Positions 8,426 to 16,289 of a DNA stretch of 24,384 nt are shown one piece after another (the first letter of the stretch is position 1; each line of letters starts with the position of its first letter). The notes beneath the pieces were generated by a model. That model worked only from the letters and a program-made list of their open reading frames with translations. It ran no database searches and had not been told where the DNA came from. The DNA comes from CAYGUK01 sp964352985 (lineage in GTDB: Bacteria; Pseudomonadota; Gammaproteobacteria; JAHCLG01). The translations under genes and the position numbers were made by a program. The stretch is from positions 1 through 24,384 of the forward strand of contig CAYGUK010000058.1 in assembly GCA_964352985.1 (NCBI GenBank), given 5' to 3'.

Positions 8426-8550
8426 GATATGTTCCGAAAAACAGGCACGAATAATGTCATCTTAAATGATTTGATTTCGCTCTGCTAGAAAAATTATTTA
8501 AACAGAGATACAATCTTGCTTTTGCCGAAGGGGTGTATAAGGGTTTTATT
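8426..8550. promoter_or_regulatory. Divergent promoter region between deacetylase and atuA
   Basis: This 125-base gap must carry promoters for both directions. On the plus strand TACAAT at 8509-8514 is a five-of-six -10 match without a convincing -35 at 16-18 bases. Shared use of so short a gap suggests possible co-regulation of the atu genes and the deacetylase/GNAT pair. No TetR- or LysR-type operator is obvious. Confidence 0.35.
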
Positions 8551-10329
8551 GTGGAGCAGGAAATAAAGAAAATACGAATCGGTTGTGCAAGTGGATTTTG
8601 GGGTGATAGTCAATTTAGTGCACAAGAGTTAGTTCTACATGGACAATTAAATTATTTAGTCTTCGATTATTTGGCTGAAACAACATTAGGAATCATGGCA
8701 AAGCAACGCCATCATGATAAAACACAAGGTTATGCCACTGATTTTTTACACATCATTAAACCATTATTGCCAAGTATCCAACAACAAAAAATTAAAGTGA
8801 TTTGTAATGCCGGCGGTGTTAATCCATTTGCTTTAGTCAATTTATTACAATCTCAATTATCAAATACGGATTTAAATATCGCGGTTGTAAGAGGGGATGA
8901 CTTAACTTATCACGCAAAATTAGAGCATGAATTAATTTCTATTTGCAAAGATGAATCGTCTACAGAAGATTTTTTAAGTGTGAATGCGTATCTTGGTGCA
9001 ACACCTATTCGTGAAGCGTTAATGCGAAATGCAGATATTATTATTACAGGAAGAATTGTCGATAGTGCGTTAGTCCTGGGGCCTGCACTTTATGAGTTCG
9101 ACTGGTCTTTAGATGATTTTAATCGATTAGCCATGGCGAGTATCGCAGGCCATATCATTGAATGTGGTGCGCAATGTTGTGGCGGCAATTTTACAGATTG
9201 GCAAACCGTATCTCACTTTGACACGATTGGTTATCCCATTATTGAAATTGCTGAAAACAGTGAATTCATCGTCACCAAAACACCTTATTCTGGCGGATTA
9301 ATTAATAAAGCCACAGTGACCGAACAATTATTATATGAAATTGCCGATCCAACTTGTTATCAATTACCTGATGTGATTTGTGATCTTTCGGCAATTGAAA
9401 TAAATGAAATTGCACCAAACCAAGTGGCTATAAAAAATGTAAAAGGTTTTGCGCCTTCACCTTATTATAAAGTTTCTGCTTGTTATCAATCCGGTTATCG
9501 TGCTCGCGCTTTATTTTTAATCGTTGGCAATGACGTAACAAAAAAAGCAAGCGTCACGTGTGAGGCGATTTTGCAACGTATCAATCACGTGTTAGAAAAA
9601 ATTTCGATGCGAACATTTACTAAAACGCAAGTCGAATTTTTAGGGACAGAAGCTATTTATGGTCACAATGCAAATTCTTTGCAAACACGAGAAATTGTGG
9701 TGGCCTTTAGTGTAGAGCATGAATCAAAAAAAGCTTGCGAATTATTTTGCAATGAAATCGCTCAAGCGGCGCTCGCGATGACACCTGGGATCACTACTTT
9801 ATTTGGTGGTCGACCAAAACCCACACCGATCATAAGTTTAAATAGTTATTTAATCGAAAAAAATAAAATTTCAACAGCGGTGGTGATGCAGGGTGAAACT
9901 AAAATTTGTCAAAACCAAATGATTTTTCCAGAAAAAAACAGAGTAAAAAAAGAAATAAACATTCCTTTACCAATAAATCAATCAAACACAAAGAGTGTTA
10001 CAGTAACCTTATCGCGTCTTGCGCTCGCTCGCAGTGGTGATAAAGGTGATAGTGTGAATATAGGGATTATTGCTAGACATGCCGACTATTTTCCTTGGCT
10101 TTGTGAGCGTTTAACGTGTGAACGAGTGAAAGATTATTTTAGTTATTATGTTGAAGGAGCGGTCGCGCGTTTTGTTTTACCGACGCTTCATTCGCTTAAT
10201 TTTGTCATGGAACAGGCGCTTGATGGCGGTGGCCTTGCAAGTATTCGTGTTGATCCATTAGGTAAAGGGTTTGGTCAAATGATTTTAGATTTACCCATAG
10301 AGGTTCCTGCTGATTTAATAAAGGATTAA
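8551..10329 (+). CDS. atuA: Acyclic terpene utilisation AtuA family protein
   Basis: AtuA is required for growth on citronellol and geraniol in Pseudomonas, but its reaction is not established. The protein has the DUF1446 core (about 5-445), starting with the family's IRIGCASGFWGDS and NYLVFDYLAE. It also has VICNAGGVNPFAL, ITGRIVDSALVLGP and HIIECGAQCCGGNFTDW. A small C-terminal domain (about 478-592) carries the diagnostic ARSGDKGDSVNIGIIAR. I place the start at GTG 8551 because AAGGG lies seven bases before it. An earlier in-frame GTG (8533) would add six residues, but its purine-rich site abuts the codon. Length (592) is normal for the two-domain form. It is the first gene of the atu operon; the SDR remnant begins two bases after its stop. 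Confidence 0.93.
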   Translation: MEQEIKKIRIGCASGFWGDSQFSAQELVLHGQLNYLVFDYLAETTLGIMAKQRHHDKTQGYATDFLHIIKPLLPSIQQQKIKVICNAGGVNPFALVNLLQSQLSNTDLNIAVVRGDDLTYHAKLEHELISICKDESSTEDFLSVNAYLGATPIREALMRNADIIITGRIVDSALVLGPALYEFDWSLDDFNRLAMASIAGHIIECGAQCCGGNFTDWQTVSHFDTIGYPIIEIAENSEFIVTKTPYSGGLINKATVTEQLLYEIADPTCYQLPDVICDLSAIEINEIAPNQVAIKNVKGFAPSPYYKVSACYQSGYRARALFLIVGNDVTKKASVTCEAILQRINHVLEKISMRTFTKTQVEFLGTEAIYGHNANSLQTREIVVAFSVEHESKKACELFCNEIAQAALAMTPGITTLFGGRPKPTPIISLNSYLIEKNKISTAVVMQGETKICQNQMIFPEKNRVKKEINIPLPINQSNTKSVTVTLSRLALARSGDKGDSVNIGIIARHADYFPWLCERLTCERVKDYFSYYVEGAVARFVLPTLHSLNFVMEQALDGGGLASIRVDPLGKGFGQMILDLPIEVPADLIKD

Positions 10330-10331
10330 TC

Positions 10332-10484
10332 ATGACTTATCAAAGTATTTTTCGATCTGATTTATTTACGATTGATGGTGGCTCGTCACTTAACTCAGCT
10401 TTTTGGCGAATGGTGCCACATCAAAATTCAGCAAAATTTAATGGCTTTATGCTGGCAAAAGAACCGGCTTATTTACAAGATTGA
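10332..10484 (+). pseudogene. Internally deleted SDR (AtuB/AtuG-type) remnant, 50 codons
   Basis: This short frame has its own AAGGA site (10321-10325) and ATG, but encodes only the two ends of a short-chain dehydrogenase. Residues 1-12, MTYQSIFRSDLF, match the N-terminus of atu-locus SDRs just before the TGGGxGIG nucleotide motif. Residues 14-20, IDGGSSL, are the standard SDR C-terminal strand (V/I-DGG-x-x-L), followed by a tail (NGFMLAKEPAYLQD) typical of this subgroup. Everything between is missing: the Rossmann glycine motif, NNAG, and the catalytic Ser and YxxxK, about 240 codons. The deletion is in frame, so downstream translation is not disturbed. In Pseudomonas, atuB, an SDR gene, occupies this slot between atuA and atuC. 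It cannot be an active dehydrogenase. Confidence 0.72.
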
Positions 10485-10497
10485 AAAGGATAACTTC

Positions 10498-12102
10498 ATG
10501 ACGGTGATCAAAAGTGAAATAGATAAAAATTCGGAAGCCTTTCATCAATATGCTGAGCAGATGATGACGATGCTACAAAATATCAATTTAATTGAAAAAA
10601 ATAAATTACAAAAAGCGGAAAAAAGTCGTGAAAAATTTGCCAAGCACAAACAATTATTACCACATGAACGCGTATCACATTTATTAGATCGTGGCGCACC
10701 CTTTTTAGAGATTGCTTCTCTGGCTGGTTTTAACATGCATGATGATCAAGATGGCAGTCAAGCCGGTGGTGGGATTATCGGTGGTGTGGGTTATGTTTGT
10801 GGGCAATGTGTGGTGATATATTGTAATAATAGTGCTATTAAAGGTGGCACAATTTCACCGATGGGTTTAGAAAAAACATTACGACTCCAACAAATTGCCA
10901 TGCAAAATCATTTACCCATGTTATATCTCGTCGAAAGTGGTGGTGCAAATTTAGAATATCAAGCACAAATTTTTGTCGCGGGTGGGCGCTGTTTTGCTAA
11001 TCAAGCAAGACTTTCTGCAATGGGTATTCCACAAATTACCATTGTTCATGGATCATCAACAGCAGGTGGTGCTTATTTGCCGGGATTATCTGATTATGTG
11101 ATCATGGTTGAGGGGCGTGCGAAATTATTTTTAGCGGGGCCTCATTTATTAAAAGCCGCTACAGGTGAAATTGCAGATGAAGAAATGTTAGGTGGGGCTA
11201 ACATGCATTGCCAAAAAGCAGGTACAGCAGAATATTTAGCGGAAGATGATCATCATGCTATTCTAATTGCTCGTGATATTATGACCATGCTTTATAATAA
11301 AAACACATTAAAAAAAGACAATGCACTCCCACCAATTTATACCAGCGAAGAATTACTCGGCATTGTTCCTGATAAACAAAAAGCAACATTTGATATGCGT
11401 GAAATTATTGCGCGTCTTGTTGATGAATCAAAATTTTTAGAATTTAAAACTCATTTCGATCCTTATACACTTTGCGGGCATGCAAAATTAAATCATCATC
11501 GCATTGGTATTATCGCTAATAATGGTCCCATTACACCAGAAGGTGCCAATAAAGCGGCGCAATTTATTCAATTATGTTGTCAGCAATCGCAACCTATTAT
11601 TTATTTACAAAACACTACAGGCTATATGGTGGGTATTAATGCTGAACAAAATGGCATTATTAAACACGGTGCGAAAATGATACAAGCAGTAGCCAATGCC
11701 AGCGTGCCACAAATTACCATTGTTATTGGTGGTTCTTATGGTGCTGGAAATTATGGTATGTGTGGGCGAGGATTAGATCCTCATTTTATTTTTGCCTGGC
11801 CATCGAGTCGCACGAGTGTGATGGGAAGTGAACAAGCTGCCGATGTCATGGTGAGTGTGATAGCAGAAAAAAATAAACGTCAAGGTAATGAAATTGATAA
11901 AAATCATTTACTACAAATGCGTGAAAAAATCATCGCACGAATGGAGCAAGAATCAAGCGCACTATTTGCCAGTGCCCATTTATTTGATGATGGAATTATC
12001 GATCCCAGAGACACACGACAAGTTTTAGCTTGTACGCTAGAGATCGTTAACCATATTTCACCTCAACAAACGCCAATACGTTTTGGTGTTGCTAGATTTT
12101 AA
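10498..12102 (+). CDS. atuC: Acyl-CoA carboxylase beta subunit (geranyl-CoA carboxylase type)
   Basis: This carboxyltransferase subunit moves CO2 from carboxybiotin to the gamma carbon of an alpha,beta-unsaturated branched acyl-CoA. It is 534 residues from ATG 10498, which has AAGGA seven bases upstream. The frame stays open back to 10372, but those 42 codons overlap the SDR remnant and have no family match, while MTVIKSEIDKNSEAF is the normal N-terminus. Both crotonase-like halves are present: ESGGANLEYQ (146-155) and GSSTAGGAYLPGLSDY (185-200), then GGSYGAGNYGMCGR (411-424). The LPGLSDY wording and FLAGPHLLKAATGEIADEE (211-229) favour the geranyl-CoA (AtuC) over the methylcrotonyl-CoA (LiuB) subgroup, as does the atuA neighbour. 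It partners the biotin subunit encoded at 13255-15192. Confidence 0.9.
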   Translation: MTVIKSEIDKNSEAFHQYAEQMMTMLQNINLIEKNKLQKAEKSREKFAKHKQLLPHERVSHLLDRGAPFLEIASLAGFNMHDDQDGSQAGGGIIGGVGYVCGQCVVIYCNNSAIKGGTISPMGLEKTLRLQQIAMQNHLPMLYLVESGGANLEYQAQIFVAGGRCFANQARLSAMGIPQITIVHGSSTAGGAYLPGLSDYVIMVEGRAKLFLAGPHLLKAATGEIADEEMLGGANMHCQKAGTAEYLAEDDHHAILIARDIMTMLYNKNTLKKDNALPPIYTSEELLGIVPDKQKATFDMREIIARLVDESKFLEFKTHFDPYTLCGHAKLNHHRIGIIANNGPITPEGANKAAQFIQLCCQQSQPIIYLQNTTGYMVGINAEQNGIIKHGAKMIQAVANASVPQITIVIGGSYGAGNYGMCGRGLDPHFIFAWPSSRTSVMGSEQAADVMVSVIAEKNKRQGNEIDKNHLLQMREKIIARMEQESSALFASAHLFDDGIIDPRDTRQVLACTLEIVNHISPQQTPIRFGVARF

Positions 12103-12115
12103 CAAGGAGTCACTT

Positions 12116-13258
12116 ATGCAATTTAGTGCGGAACATCGACAACTTGCCGATACAATTTATAAAATCATTCAACAAGATATTAATCCCTATGCTGAAGAAT
12201 GGGAACGCGAAGGTATTTTTCCCGCGCATGAATTATATAAAAAATTAGGCAACGCGGGATTGTTAGGCATGAATCGTTCACCCCAATATGGTGGTGCGGG
12301 ACTTGATTTTTCCTATAATTTAGTGATGGCAGAAACTTTGGGCGAAGTGGATTGTCCTGCGGTGGCGATGGCAATTGGTGTTCACACCGATATGGCGACA
12401 CCTAGTTTAGCGCGTTTTGGTAGTGAGAAATTAAAACAAGAATTTTTAGCACCATCAATAGCAGGTGATCGCGTCGCCTGTTTAGGTGTGAGTGAAGTGG
12501 GGGCGGGCTCCGATGTGGCTAGCATTAAAACGAGTGCAAAAATTCAAGGTGATGATCTTATTATTAACGGCGCAAAAATGTGGATCACAACTAGCACGCA
12601 AGCGGATTGGATGTGTTTATTAGCAAATACAAGTGAGGGACCCTTTCATAAAAATAAATCACTCATTTGTGTGCCGATGGATGCAAAAGGAATAAGCCTA
12701 GGAAAACCTTTAAATAAATTAGGTATGCGTTCTTCAGATACGGCGCAAGTTTTTTTTGATCAAGTAAAAATTCCAAAAGATCATGTTATCGGTGAATTAA
12801 ATCATGGATTTCGTTATCAAATGTTACAATTTCAAGAAGAGAGAATGTGGGCATCGGCTAATATTTTACGAAGCATGGAAAAATTAATTCGAGCCACAAT
12901 CGAATACACCACAGAACGTAAAACATTTGATACCCCGTTAATTAATCGACAAGTCGTACACTTCACTTTAGCCGAATTACAAACTGAAATCGAAGCATTG
13001 CGCGCCTTAGTTTATCGCGCACTCGAACACTATTTACAAGATCAAGATGTTACTTATCTCGCTTCGATGGCAAAATTAAAAGCCGGAAGATTAGCAAGAC
13101 AAGTTGCCGATCAATGTTTACAATTTTGGGGGGGCATGGGTTTTATGTGGGAATCATTACCTTCACGTTGTTATCGCGATTGGCGTTTACTTTCCATTGG
13201 TGCCGGTGCTGATGAAGTGATGTTAAATATTATCTGCAAAAAAATGGAAATTTTATGA
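12116..13258 (+). CDS. atuD: Acyl-CoA dehydrogenase (citronellyl-CoA dehydrogenase type)
   Basis: This FAD enzyme oxidises an acyl-CoA to the 2,3-enoyl-CoA and passes electrons to ETF. The start is ATG 12116 with AAGGAGT five bases upstream; the earlier in-frame start (12083) lies inside atuC. The 380-residue protein has CLGVSEVGAGSDVASI (122-137) and MWITTSTQADW (155-165) for flavin and substrate, and QFWGGMGFMWE (336-346) near the C-terminus. The position of the usual catalytic glutamate (YEGT) reads GAGA here (362-365). A glutamate, E255, sits 13 residues after the Glu of the ER pair at 242-243, the site used by isovaleryl-CoA and long-chain dehydrogenases. This fits a branched substrate such as citronellyl-CoA. 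It overlaps atuF by four bases (ATGA), so the two are translationally coupled. Confidence 0.9.
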   Translation: MQFSAEHRQLADTIYKIIQQDINPYAEEWEREGIFPAHELYKKLGNAGLLGMNRSPQYGGAGLDFSYNLVMAETLGEVDCPAVAMAIGVHTDMATPSLARFGSEKLKQEFLAPSIAGDRVACLGVSEVGAGSDVASIKTSAKIQGDDLIINGAKMWITTSTQADWMCLLANTSEGPFHKNKSLICVPMDAKGISLGKPLNKLGMRSSDTAQVFFDQVKIPKDHVIGELNHGFRYQMLQFQEERMWASANILRSMEKLIRATIEYTTERKTFDTPLINRQVVHFTLAELQTEIEALRALVYRALEHYLQDQDVTYLASMAKLKAGRLARQVADQCLQFWGGMGFMWESLPSRCYRDWRLLSIGAGADEVMLNIICKKMEIL

Positions 13259-15192
13259 TTGCTGAAATTAAATCGCTTCTCATAGCTAATCGTGGTGAAA
13301 TTGCATGTCGTATTATCGCTACCGCAAAAAAAATGGGGATCACCACTTATGTCATTTACAATGAAGCGAATAAATTTTCACGTTATGTGAGTTTAAGTGA
13401 TTATGCTATCTTTATTGAACAAAATTCGACTGACAATTTTTTTCTTGATAGTCACTTAATTGTTAACTTAGCAAAACAACATGGGATTGATGCGATTCAT
13501 CCAGGGTATGGTTTTTTATCTGAAAATGCGAGCTTCGCTGCAAAAGTTCGTGAAGCGGGTTTGCAATTTATTGGCCCGACAGCATCTTGCATTAAACTTA
13601 TGGGCAATAAAATTAATGCCAGAAATTATTTAGCACAACATGGTATTCCTTGCATCCCTGGCATCATGAATGTTAGCCCGAGTAAATTATCATTAGAAAA
13701 AGCAGCCGAACTAGGATATCCCATTATGATCAAAGCCAGTGCCGGTGGTGGTGGTCGAGGTATGCGGCGCGTTGATGCAGAAGCAGAATTAATTGATGCT
13801 ATCGAAAGTGCCATGCGTGAAGCAGAAAAAGCATTTGGTGATGGCATAGTTTATGGTGAAAAACTTATTGCGAAGGCAAGACATGTTGAAGTTCAAATTG
13901 CCGGTGATCATTTTGGCAAGATCATTCACCTTGGTAGCAGAGAGTGTAGTTTGCAACGTCGTCATCAAAAAATTGTTGAATGGGCTGAAGCGAATTTAGC
14001 AGAAAAAACACATCAAAGTATGATTGCATGTGCCATTAAAATTGGTGAGCTGATTAAATATCAAAATTTAGGCACCATTGAATTTTTAGTCGATGAAGAT
14101 GAACACTTTTATTTTCTCGAAATGAATACCCGTTTACAAGTCGAACATCCTGTGACTGAAATGATCACTGATTTAGATTTAGTTGAAATGCAAATTCAAA
14201 TTGAGAACAATCAAGCAATTAAAGCGCCTTTAATCAAACCACATCGTCACGCAATGGAAGTGAGATTATGCGCAGAAGATCCGAGCCAACAATTTTTACC
14301 GCAAACAGGCCATGTTTTTTTTCATAATTTAGATCAAATAAAAGAGGCAAGAATTGATCATGGTTTAAATCTTTCAGAACCCATTACCGCCAAGTATGAT
14401 TCTTTACTCGCTAAAATCATTGTGGCGGGCCAAAGCTTTGAAAACAATTTAAAACAACTTATTTCAGTGCTACAAGAAATCAAAATTATTGGTGTGGTGA
14501 CAAATCAATATTATTTAATCCAATTATTACAAGATTTATTATCACAACAAAAAAAGATAACTACAGAATATTTAACTCATTTTCAATATGCTAAAGAAAA
14601 AATCAACCATAACATTATCATTGCTAGACTTCTCATAGCAAATAAAGAAAATAATCAAACAAACCATGGTTGCTTACAATCTTTTACAAACAGCTTATTT
14701 TTACAATCTTTTTATCGGTTGGAATATGAGAATGATTTTTACGATTGTTATATCCAATCAAACCATAAAAATGAATATCAACTAAAAATAAATAATAGTT
14801 TGTATACGATTACAAACATAACAATTTCATCACAAGAAATAGTTTGTTCTATAAATAATATGCCTGTAAAGTTCCAATATTATCATTCAAATGAAAGTAT
14901 TATTATTTTTTCTGAGCATGCGCAATATTTTATTCGGGAGATCACTTACGAACATATTAGTGCGAATAAAATCCAACATGAAAATCACATCATAGCCCCG
15001 ATGGATGGCGCAATCGTTAATGTTGAAATTTCAGAAGGTGATAATATTATTAAAGGACAAACATTATTAACGCTTGAATCAATGAAAATGGAACATCATC
15101 TCAAAGCATCAATGAATGGACAGGTGGCAAAATTACTGATTAAAACAGGTCAACAAGTAAAAGGGCAACAGTTACTTGTTGAACTGAATTGA
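13255..15192 (+). CDS. atuF: Biotin-containing acyl-CoA carboxylase alpha subunit
   Basis: The 645-residue subunit carboxylates its own biotin with ATP and bicarbonate and feeds the beta subunit. The biotin carboxylase part (1 to about 445) shows LLIANRGEIACRI (8-20), HPGYGFLSENASF (82-94), the ATP-grasp glycine loop ASAGGGGRGMRR (161-172) and FLEMNTRLQVEHPVTE (287-302). A less conserved linker/BT domain (about 455-570) is followed by the biotinyl domain (about 578-645) with biotin-accepting K611 in LESMKMEH. The linker is unusually rich in Asn, Ile and Tyr compared with the enzyme core, which suggests relaxed constraint. The start overlaps the atuD stop (ATGA). A terminator-like hairpin follows the stop. 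Sequence alone does not strictly separate AtuF from the methylcrotonyl-CoA LiuD; the operon context decides. Confidence 0.9.
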   Translation: MIAEIKSLLIANRGEIACRIIATAKKMGITTYVIYNEANKFSRYVSLSDYAIFIEQNSTDNFFLDSHLIVNLAKQHGIDAIHPGYGFLSENASFAAKVREAGLQFIGPTASCIKLMGNKINARNYLAQHGIPCIPGIMNVSPSKLSLEKAAELGYPIMIKASAGGGGRGMRRVDAEAELIDAIESAMREAEKAFGDGIVYGEKLIAKARHVEVQIAGDHFGKIIHLGSRECSLQRRHQKIVEWAEANLAEKTHQSMIACAIKIGELIKYQNLGTIEFLVDEDEHFYFLEMNTRLQVEHPVTEMITDLDLVEMQIQIENNQAIKAPLIKPHRHAMEVRLCAEDPSQQFLPQTGHVFFHNLDQIKEARIDHGLNLSEPITAKYDSLLAKIIVAGQSFENNLKQLISVLQEIKIIGVVTNQYYLIQLLQDLLSQQKKITTEYLTHFQYAKEKINHNIIIARLLIANKENNQTNHGCLQSFTNSLFLQSFYRLEYENDFYDCYIQSNHKNEYQLKINNSLYTITNITISSQEIVCSINNMPVKFQYYHSNESIIIFSEHAQYFIREITYEHISANKIQHENHIIAPMDGAIVNVEISEGDNIIKGQTLLTLESMKMEHHLKASMNGQVAKLLIKTGQQVKGQQLLVELN

Positions 15193-15200
15193 ATTTGTCT

Positions 15201-15226
15201 CGATGAAAACGCATCATCGCTTTTTT
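15201..15226 (+). terminator. Candidate terminator of the atu operon
   Basis: CGATG (15201-15205) pairs with CATCG (15215-15219) around a nine-base loop, followed by C and six T (15221-15226). It begins eight bases after the atuF stop. The stem is short, so it is a weak rho-independent terminator by appearance, but position and T-run fit. Confidence 0.45.
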
Positions 15227-15259
15227 AATATTAGGGATTGCCAGATCTGACTTTCGCTA

Positions 15260-15439
15260 CTACTGCATATAATAGTTTTTAAAAGTTACGACAAAACCCC
15301 GTCGTTCTGAAATTCTTTTATCTCGTAGCATAGCCGCGGCTGGCGTGATTGTTAAGTTATAATATTGCGTCAACCAGAGATTATTTAGATAGATCTTCAA
15401 AAAAATCAAGCTCTTTGCCAGGTGTCCAGGTTTGCGCAT
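15260..15439 (-). repeat. GC-richer intergenic relic or repeat with 59-codon frame
   Basis: Within otherwise AT-rich DNA this stretch is distinctly richer in G+C and includes a perfect ten-base palindrome, AGCCGCGGCT (15332-15341). On the minus strand a frame stays open for 59 codons (MRKPGHLAKSLIFLK at its start, TPAAAMLRDKRISERRGF near its end). A second frame at the upstream end reads MHNAQTWTPGKELDFFEDLSK-like residues before a stop. There is no ribosome site and the composition is unlike the neighbours. Possible readings: a dispersed intergenic repeat element whose translation is incidental, or the decayed end of a transferred gene. I do not recognise a family. Confidence 0.35.
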
Positions 15440-15457
15440 TGTGCATGTAATCTATTA

Positions 15458-15466
15458 TGATATAAT
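15458..15466 (+). promoter_or_regulatory. Extended -10 promoter candidate
   Basis: TGATATAAT gives a perfect TGn extended -10 (TATAAT at 15461-15466), with a weak TTGTGC at 15439-15444 sixteen bases upstream. Transcription would start near 15473, leaving a leader of about 13 bases that is essentially just the AGAGG ribosome site (15473-15477) before the ATG at 15486. Confidence 0.4.
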
Positions 15467-15485
15467 TAATATAGAGGTATAAAAA

Positions 15486-16103
15486 ATGAGTCAGAGCAAA
15501 TACAAATCTAAACAAAGCGTTCATGCTTCGAAGAGTTCTCAATCTCGTCCGGAATCTCTATCTATCTATGAAAAATTAAACCCTGAAGAGTTTCCTGGTA
15601 TAGATTTAGAAGATGAAAATCAACTTCAAAAAGTTATAGAGAGATTACATCAAATAGCTCGAGAAGTTTATGCTGAAGTAACAGGTAAAAAGTTACCAGC
15701 AGATGATGATGATCCAGATGAAAAAAATAGGTTTGACAAGGAAATGAGCGAAAATGGGATTAGTTTAACTGGAGAAGGCCTAAGTTTCAGTAGTCCCCCA
15801 GGTGATATTGATGTAATATTAGAATGTATTTCGAAATTTACTGAACGTTCCCAAGGTCCGGATGCTGCTAAAAGATTTAGCGAAATGTTTGAAAATTTAA
15901 AAAGCGAGATCTTACAATCATTTGATAAAAATTTGCATGTGCTAGCCAAAGCGTCTGGAGGAACATTAACGGTATTTTCTCCCGATCAAAATTCTAGAAC
16001 AATTTACAACAAAGGTGAAAAACAAACAATTGATACTCAACCTGTTGTAATACCAGACTCATCTCCTTTAGTACAACCTAGTAGTAGTCCCAGAATAAAA
16101 TAA
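15486..16103 (+). CDS. Acidic hypothetical protein with disordered ends
   Basis: I do not recognise this 205-residue protein. The first 25 residues are Ser/Lys/Gln-rich and look disordered (SKSSQSRPESLS). A central part (about 27-150) is predicted helical and acidic, with the run LPADDDDPDEKNRFDKE (70-86) and an amphipathic segment RFSEMFENLKSEILQSFDKN. The last 30 residues are Pro/Ser-rich (PDSSPLVQPSSSPRIK). There is no signal peptide or TM helix. AGAGG lies eight bases before the ATG. Cytosolic, modular, with disordered tails and no enzyme motif: this is the look of many lineage-specific proteins, including type IV effectors of Legionellales, but no secretion signal can be proven by eye. 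Confidence 0.55.
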   Translation: MSQSKYKSKQSVHASKSSQSRPESLSIYEKLNPEEFPGIDLEDENQLQKVIERLHQIAREVYAEVTGKKLPADDDDPDEKNRFDKEMSENGISLTGEGLSFSSPPGDIDVILECISKFTERSQGPDAAKRFSEMFENLKSEILQSFDKNLHVLAKASGGTLTVFSPDQNSRTIYNKGEKQTIDTQPVVIPDSSPLVQPSSSPRIK

Positions 16104-16240
16104 AAAAGTAGGTAACTATTTAGCATAAATGCTGAATAATTATAATAATAGAACTTATATCGACCTCACTTAGATATTTCGAACTAATGGTGCTATTAAT
16201 TCAATTTACTAACTTAAACAACATAACCCTAATTATGGAA

Positions 16241-16267
16241 TTAACACAATCCCTTTGTGTGTGTTAA
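16241..16267. repeat. Inverted repeat, 8 pairs
   Basis: TTAACACA (16241-16248) is exactly complementary to TGTGTTAA (16260-16267), with an 11-base spacer containing CCCTTTGTG. Both the symmetric arms and the spacing would fit either an RNA hairpin or a dimeric protein site. Confidence 0.4.
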
Positions 16268-16289
16268 CGTTGATTATCGAAACAGATTT

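Noticed and set aside
10372..10497. Longer atuC reading starting at 10372
   Set aside because: The 42 extra codons overlap the SDR remnant in another frame, have no similarity to carboxyltransferase N-termini and lack a ribosome site; ATG 10498 has AAGGA at good spacing and the family's normal first residues.
8551..15192. Reading the operon as leucine catabolism (liu, methylcrotonyl-CoA carboxylase)
   Set aside because: The atuA gene, the LPGLSDY/FLAGPHLLKAATGEIA wording of the beta subunit, and the AtuB/AtuG-like SDR scar fit the terpene locus better; no isovaleryl-type liu regulator, hydratase or HMG-CoA lyase is present. A phylogeny would be needed to close the question.
2473..16134. Shared AGCATAAATGC near 2474 and 16122
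   Set aside because: Only 11 bases, self-complementary at its ends and AT-rich; no wider similarity around the two copies.
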